Of a stretch of DNA of 7,385 nucleotides, positions 3,387 to 7,385 are shown piece after piece. Under the pieces are notes generated by a model. The model was not told the origin of the DNA and did no database searches. It saw only the letters and a program-made list of their open reading frames with translations. Positions within the stretch are counted from its first letter, which is position 1. Each line of letters begins with the position of its first letter. The translations under genes and the position numbers were made by a program. Origin of the DNA: an uncultured Ruminococcus sp. GTDB taxonomy: Bacteria > Bacillota > Clostridia > Oscillospirales > Ruminococcaceae. The stretch covers positions 1-7,385 of the forward strand of contig CALEJX010000317.1 in NCBI GenBank assembly GCA_937898375.1, written 5' to 3'.

Positions 3387-6200
3387 ATGGCAAAAAAGAA
3401 TAAAATGAAGCCTAGAGAACTGCGTGAGGCTCAGAAAAAAGCCAGACAGCTCAAAGCGGCTGAGATAAATAATAACGCTGTTCCTGCGATCGCTGCCATG
3501 CCTGCTGCAGAGGCTGCTGCACCTGCGGCAGAGAAGAAAAAATCCTCCGTCAAGGCGGCAGGAATGAAGTCTATTCTTGTCAGCGAAAATAAAATGTACA
3601 TAACCTCTTTCGGCAAGGGCAATTCTGCTGTGCTTGAATATGAGGTGGATAATAACGACTACAACAAAACTCAGCCTTCGTCTGATGACAAAAGCAATAT
3701 CACTCTCGGCGATGTTGACAAAGTAAACATCACTTTTTCAAGCAAGCGTGGCTTTAAGAGCGGTGTGGAGATAAACACTTCAAACCCTACTCACAGAAGC
3801 GGTGAAAGTTCGCCTGTCAGAGGGGATATGCTTGGTCTTAAATCGGAGCTTGAAAAGCGCTTTTTCAGCAAGACTTTTGATGACAATATACATATCCAGC
3901 TTATTTACAACATTCTGGATATCGAAAAGATACTTGCGGTGTATGTGACGAATATCGTTTATGCGCTGAACAATATGCTTGGTATAGGTGATCCTGAGAG
4001 CAATGACGATTTTATAGGGTATCTTTCTACAAGCAATACCTATGATGTTTTTACTCACCCTAATAAATGCAAAAAGGGTAATAATGTAGAAGCGAATATC
4101 AAAAAGGAAGAAAATATCAAAAAAAGTCTTAGCAAGTTCAATGACCTGCTGAAAACTAAGCGCCTTGGTTATTTTGGTCTTGAAGAGCCAAAGACCAAAG
4201 ATTTAAAAGCTTTGGACGCATACAAAAAGCGTGTTTATCATATGCTTGCAATTGTGGGTCAGATAAGACAGTGCGTTTTTCATGACCTGACAGACCACTC
4301 AGAGTATGACCTTTACAGCTTTATTTACAATGGCAAAAAGAAGGTGTACAAGGAATGCAGAGAAACGCTTGACTATCTTGTTGAGGAGCGTTTAAAGTCC
4401 ATAAACAAGGACTTTATCGAGGGCAACAAGGTCAATATCAGCCTGCTTACTGAGATAATGAAAGGTGATGAGCCTGACGATATCATACGCCTTTATTATG
4501 ATTTCATTGTGCTTAAATCTCAGAAAAATCTCGGCTTTTCTATCAAAAAGCTTCGTGAGAAAATGCTTGAAAACCATGGTCTGAGGTTTAAGGAAAAGCA
4601 GTATGACTCTGTGCGCTCAAAGATGTACAAGCTTATGGATTTTCTGCTTTTCTGTCACTACTACAGAAAGGACGTTTTGGCAGGAGATGCCCTTGTGCGC
4701 AAACTGCGTTTTGCAATGACCGATGAGGAAAAAGAGGGTATATATGCTGACGAAGCAGAAAAGCTTTGGCGCAAATATATGTCTGACTTTGACCGCATTG
4801 CCGACCACATGAACGGCGACGTCATCAAGGAGCTTGGCAAGGCTAAGGCTGAATTTGATGAAAGCATACTTGACAGCGAGAAGATAAAGTCGGCTGATCT
4901 GTCATATTTCTCGAAAATGATATATATGCTCACATATTTTCTTGACGGCAAGGAGATAAACGATCTTCTTACAACGCTTATCAGCAAGTTTGATAACATC
5001 AAGGAGTTCTTTGTGATAATGAAAAATTCTGCTGTTGATGTTGAGTGCGAGCTTACAGAGAGCTACAAGCTGTTCAATGACAGTGTGAAGATAACCAATG
5101 AGCTTTTTATCGTAAAGAACATAGCTTCCATGAGAAAGCCTGCGGCTTCGGCTAAGCTCACTATGTTCCGTGACGCACTTACCATACTTGGTGTAAAAGA
5201 CAACATCACAGATGATGAGATAAGCGAGCTTTTAAAGCTTAAAGAAAAAGGCAAGGGCATACATGGTCTGAGAAATTTCATAACCAACAATGTTATCGAG
5301 TCCTCTCGGTTTGTATACCTTATTAAATATGCAAACGCCCAGAAGATAAGAGAAGTGGCTATGAATGAGAAAGTAGTCATGTTCGTTCTTGGTGGTATCC
5401 CTGACACGCAGATAGAGCGTTATTACAAAAGCTGCATGGAGTATCCTGACATGGGCAGCTCTATGGGAGCAAAGCGCAGAGAGCTTGCGAAAATGATAAA
5501 GAATATCAGTTTTGAGGATTTCAAAGATGTGAAACAGCAGGCAAAAGGCAGAGAAAACGTGGCTAAGGAGAGGGCAAAGGCTGTTATCGGGCTTTATCTG
5601 ACGGTCATGTATTTGCTGGTGAAAAATCTTGTGAATGTCAATGCAAGGTATGTTATTGCAATACACTGTCTTGAACGTGACTTTGGATTGTATAAGGAGA
5701 TAATTCCTGCGCTGGCTTCAAAGAACTTGAAAAATGACTACAGGATACTTTCACAGACGCTTTGTGAGCTTTGTGATAATGGTGAAGATATACCGAATTT
5801 GTTCTTGAAAAAGAACAAGCGTCTGTGCAAGTGCGTTGAAGTTGATATCAATAATGCAGACAGCAACATGACAAGGAAATACCGCAACTGCATTGCTCAT
5901 CTTACTGTGGTTCGTGAACTGAACAAATACATAAATGACATTTATGCGGTAAATTCCTACTTCTCCATTTATCATTATGTTATGCAGCGCTGTATCACGG
6001 CAGAAGAGGTCAACGCAAAGGACAATAACATAAAGCAAGCAGAGAAAATAAAGTATGAGGACGATCTTTACGAAAATCACGGCTATACGAAAGACTTTGT
6101 AAAGGCGCTCAACTCGCCGTTTGGATACAACATTCCAAGGTTTAAAAATCTTTCTGTCGAGCAGCTGTTTGACAGAAATGAATATCTTACTGAAAAGTAG
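3387..6200 (+). CDS. cas13d: CRISPR-associated RNA-guided ribonuclease Cas13d
   Basis: Single effector of type VI-D: it matures its own crRNAs and, guided by them, cleaves target and bystander RNA through a composite HEPN site. At 937 aa it has the family's compact size. HEPN motif 1 is R294-QCVF-H299 and motif 2 is R833-NCIA-H838; both fit RxxxxH, so the nuclease looks active. The order is a Lys/Ala-rich tail (1-57), an N-terminal domain (from KAAGMKSILVSENKMYITSF), HEPN1 starting near DMLGLKSELEKRFF (147-160) and NIHIQLIYNILDIEKILAVY, the helical middle with FLDGKEINDLLTTLISKFDN, and HEPN2 ending in PFGYNIPRFKNLSVEQLFDR. It closely resembles RspCas13d from Ruminococcus sp. by eye. AAGGAG (3373-3378) is 8 nt before the ATG. 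No clear promoter of its own was found; transcription from the array is likely. The frame is intact. Confidence 0.98.
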   Translation: MAKKNKMKPRELREAQKKARQLKAAEINNNAVPAIAAMPAAEAAAPAAEKKKSSVKAAGMKSILVSENKMYITSFGKGNSAVLEYEVDNNDYNKTQPSSDDKSNITLGDVDKVNITFSSKRGFKSGVEINTSNPTHRSGESSPVRGDMLGLKSELEKRFFSKTFDDNIHIQLIYNILDIEKILAVYVTNIVYALNNMLGIGDPESNDDFIGYLSTSNTYDVFTHPNKCKKGNNVEANIKKEENIKKSLSKFNDLLKTKRLGYFGLEEPKTKDLKALDAYKKRVYHMLAIVGQIRQCVFHDLTDHSEYDLYSFIYNGKKKVYKECRETLDYLVEERLKSINKDFIEGNKVNISLLTEIMKGDEPDDIIRLYYDFIVLKSQKNLGFSIKKLREKMLENHGLRFKEKQYDSVRSKMYKLMDFLLFCHYYRKDVLAGDALVRKLRFAMTDEEKEGIYADEAEKLWRKYMSDFDRIADHMNGDVIKELGKAKAEFDESILDSEKIKSADLSYFSKMIYMLTYFLDGKEINDLLTTLISKFDNIKEFFVIMKNSAVDVECELTESYKLFNDSVKITNELFIVKNIASMRKPAASAKLTMFRDALTILGVKDNITDDEISELLKLKEKGKGIHGLRNFITNNVIESSRFVYLIKYANAQKIREVAMNEKVVMFVLGGIPDTQIERYYKSCMEYPDMGSSMGAKRRELAKMIKNISFEDFKDVKQQAKGRENVAKERAKAVIGLYLTVMYLLVKNLVNVNARYVIAIHCLERDFGLYKEIIPALASKNLKNDYRILSQTLCELCDNGEDIPNLFLKKNKRLCKCVEVDINNADSNMTRKYRNCIAHLTVVRELNKYINDIYAVNSYFSIYHYVMQRCITAEEVNAKDNNIKQAEKIKYEDDLYENHGYTKDFVKALNSPFGYNIPRFKNLSVEQLFDRNEYLTEK

Positions 6201-6209
6201 TGCGGATTG

Positions 6210-6253
6210 ATACCGCCGCTCTCTGGGGACAGGGGGTGGCGGTATTGTTGTTT
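6210..6253 (+). terminator. Strong intrinsic terminator of cas13d
   Basis: Starting 9 nt after the stop codon, ATACCGCCGCTCTCTG pairs with CAGGGGGTGGCGGTAT around a GGGA tetraloop. All 16 pairs form, counting G-U wobbles. The hairpin spans 6210-6245 and TGTTGTTT follows. Confidence 0.85.
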
Positions 6254-6267
6254 GATATAAAAAATAA

Positions 6268-6306
6268 GATCAGTTGACGGCTATTAGCTGTCGGCTGACC
6301 TTTTTT
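6268..6306. terminator. Second, bidirectional intrinsic terminator
   Basis: Arms 6268-6282 and 6286-6300 pair over 15 positions (one A-C mismatch, three wobbles) around ATT. TTTTTT follows on the plus strand and an A-rich run precedes it (6258-6267), giving a T-rich tail on the minus strand as well. It isolates cas13d from the integrase region in both directions. Confidence 0.8.
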
Positions 6307-6349
6307 ATATGAAAAATATGAAGTTAGGTGAATAAATAGAGGTGGCGAA

Positions 6350-6376
6350 TTTCTCAAAATAGTTACTTTTGAGAAA
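6350..6376. repeat. Perfect 10-bp inverted repeat upstream of the integrase
   Basis: TTTCTCAAAA (6350-6359) and TTTTGAGAAA (6367-6376) are exact reverse complements around a 7-nt centre. ACTTTTTTGC follows, so a weak plus-strand terminator is possible. A recombinase or regulator binding site is an alternative given the neighbouring integrase. Confidence 0.6.
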
Positions 6377-6423
6377 AACTACTTTTTTGCTTCTTTACAT
6401 ATACGTAAATCAGTTGATATACT

Positions 6424-6446
6424 TATAATTACTCGCATTAATTATA
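6424..6446. repeat. Perfect 8-bp inverted repeat in the integrase upstream region
   Basis: TATAATTA and TAATTATA flank CTCGCAT. The arrangement is operator-like and lies about 110 bp before the integrase start. TTTACA (6394-6399), 18 nt and TATACT (6418-6423) just upstream could be a second promoter that a protein bound here would affect. Evidence is positional only. Confidence 0.4.
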
Positions 6447-6494
6447 GCATAAAAGGTAAATAATTTCAATACGAAAGCACGATTTTGTGTAAAA

Positions 6495-6523
6495 TTGTTG
6501 CTTTAGCAGTCAATTTATATACA
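6495..6523 (+). promoter_or_regulatory. Candidate promoter of the integrase gene
   Basis: TTGTTG (6495-6500), 17 nt and TATACA (6518-6523) give a moderate sigma-A match. The start codon lies 33 nt beyond the -10 box, with AGAGG (6544-6548) 8 nt before it. Confidence 0.5.
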
Positions 6524-6556
6524 AGCTGTACATATTTGAGAAAAGAGGTAATTTAT

Positions 6557-7385
6557 ATGTCTATGTGTATCACGAAAAGAAAAGACGGCAGATTTATGGG
6601 TAGATTTGCTATAGGGTATAATACAAACGGCAAAATGCTTTATCAATATGTTTATGGTCAGACCTACGAGGTGGCACTGAAAAAATTGCAGATCGGCATG
6701 GAGATAGAGTCTCGTTTTTTAAGCGACAGGAACATAAGCGTAGCAGAAGCCTACGATGAATGGCTCGCTGCGATCGTCAACAGAGTAAAAAAGTCAACGT
6801 ATGTTAATTACTGCACAAAGTTTCAAAAGCACATCCTGCCCGAATTTGGAAATATACTTTGTTCAGATATCACATCAACAAAAATAAATGTGTTTATAAA
6901 CCGAAAGCTGTCTGAAGGCTTTTCTGCAAGCTATGTCAGAGATATTTTTACCGTGTTCAAGGCTATGCTCAAATTTGCGCAGGAAGAGCATGATATCCAT
7001 ATCTCACTTAGAAATGTTGTATTGCCTAGAGGCAGTAAAAAGAAAGACCTAGTAATAAATAATATCGAGCAGAAAAAACTTGTGAATTATCTTAAGTCGC
7101 ACATGGATCTAACGTCACTCGGAGTTATGATATCATTGTTTATGGGACTGAGAATAGGTGAATTATGCGGCCTTATGTGGTCTGATATTGACTTTCAGAG
7201 TGGCGTTATGTGTGTAAAAAGGGCTGTACAGCGCATAGGCATATGTAGTGGGAATAAAAAGACGAAAGTCATTATTTCAACGCCTAAAAGCTCATCATCA
7301 TTGAGGGTAATAGCTATTCCAGATATGATAATGAGATATCTCAAGCAGCTAAAAAGCAGTGGATTTATTCTCTCCAATACTGACA
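6557..7385 (+). CDS. int: Partial tyrosine recombinase/integrase, Tn916-type (C-terminus outside window)
   Basis: The ATG at 6557 follows AGAGG at 8 nt, and the frame stays open for 276 codons to the right edge. Residues about 5-50 (KRKDGRFMGRFAIGYN) look like the arm-type DNA-binding domain of Tn916-family integrases. Residues about 58-148 form the SAM-like core-binding domain (SVAEAYDEWL, KSTYVNYCTKFQKHILPEFG). The catalytic domain then begins, with the first catalytic arginine R199 in LFMGLRIGELCGLMWSDIDF and the beta-hairpin lysine K244 in STPKSSSSLRVIAIP. The HxxR box and the catalytic tyrosine would lie beyond the edge, so completeness cannot be judged. Such enzymes integrate and excise phages, conjugative transposons and other islands. 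It is separated from cas13d by two terminators and has its own candidate promoter, so it is a distinct unit. An ATG at 6563 is a possible alternative start. Confidence 0.95.
   Translation, partial: MSMCITKRKDGRFMGRFAIGYNTNGKMLYQYVYGQTYEVALKKLQIGMEIESRFLSDRNISVAEAYDEWLAAIVNRVKKSTYVNYCTKFQKHILPEFGNILCSDITSTKINVFINRKLSEGFSASYVRDIFTVFKAMLKFAQEEHDIHISLRNVVLPRGSKKKDLVINNIEQKKLVNYLKSHMDLTSLGVMISLFMGLRIGELCGLMWSDIDFQSGVMCVKRAVQRIGICSGNKKTKVIISTPKSSSSLRVIAIPDMIMRYLKQLKSSGFILSNTD

Overview
The window carries a type VI-D CRISPR-Cas (Cas13d) locus from a gut Firmicute, most likely a Ruminococcus or close relative in the Oscillospiraceae. This rests on protein recognition (the effector and the WYL protein look like the published Ruminococcus sp. 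RspCas13d and RspWYL1), the moderately AT-rich composition, Firmicute-type promoters (TTGACA-N17-TATAAT) and near-perfect Shine-Dalgarno sites (AGGAGGTGAT). No database search was run.

Layout, left to right. (1) 1-839, minus: 5' part of an unrecognised gene, resembling SEC-C-motif-type proteins, running off the left edge with its own consensus promoter. (2) 928-2124, minus: a WYL-domain accessory protein (WYL1) with a consensus promoter and a very short 5' leader. (3) 2141-2332: divergent promoter region. (4) 2333-2690, plus: three tandem micro-ORFs (26, 33 and 26 codons) for related hydrophobic peptides, each behind a full Shine-Dalgarno, followed by a five-codon stub. Two of the units are a 130-bp duplication differing at 3 positions. 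(5) 2701-2805: CRISPR promoter and leader. (6) 2806-3297: CRISPR array of seven intact 36-nt repeats, seven spacers and a degenerate eighth repeat at the trailer end. (7) 3335-3363: hairpin that reads as an intrinsic terminator only on the minus strand. (8) 3387-6200, plus: complete cas13d (937 aa) with both HEPN RxxxxH motifs. (9) 6210-6306: two strong terminators in tandem. (10) 6311-6556: AT-rich intergenic region with two inverted repeats and a candidate promoter. (11) 6557-7385, plus: 5' part of a Tn916-type tyrosine recombinase, running off the right edge.

Working model. Cas13d processes the array transcript, whose repeats lie 5' of each spacer in the crRNA, and uses the crRNAs to find and cut RNA. 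WYL1 is known in this family to enhance Cas13d activity. No cas1 or cas2 is present, so spacer acquisition would have to be supplied elsewhere. No convincing separate promoter for cas13d and no plus-strand terminator between 2300 and 6210 was seen, so peptides, array and effector may share transcripts. The least explained part is the micro-ORF cluster between wyl1 and the array. Its promoter shares the 15-nt element TGGTATAATGTATAC with the CRISPR promoter, and that element has an inverted repeat over the -10 box, which suggests common control of peptides and array.
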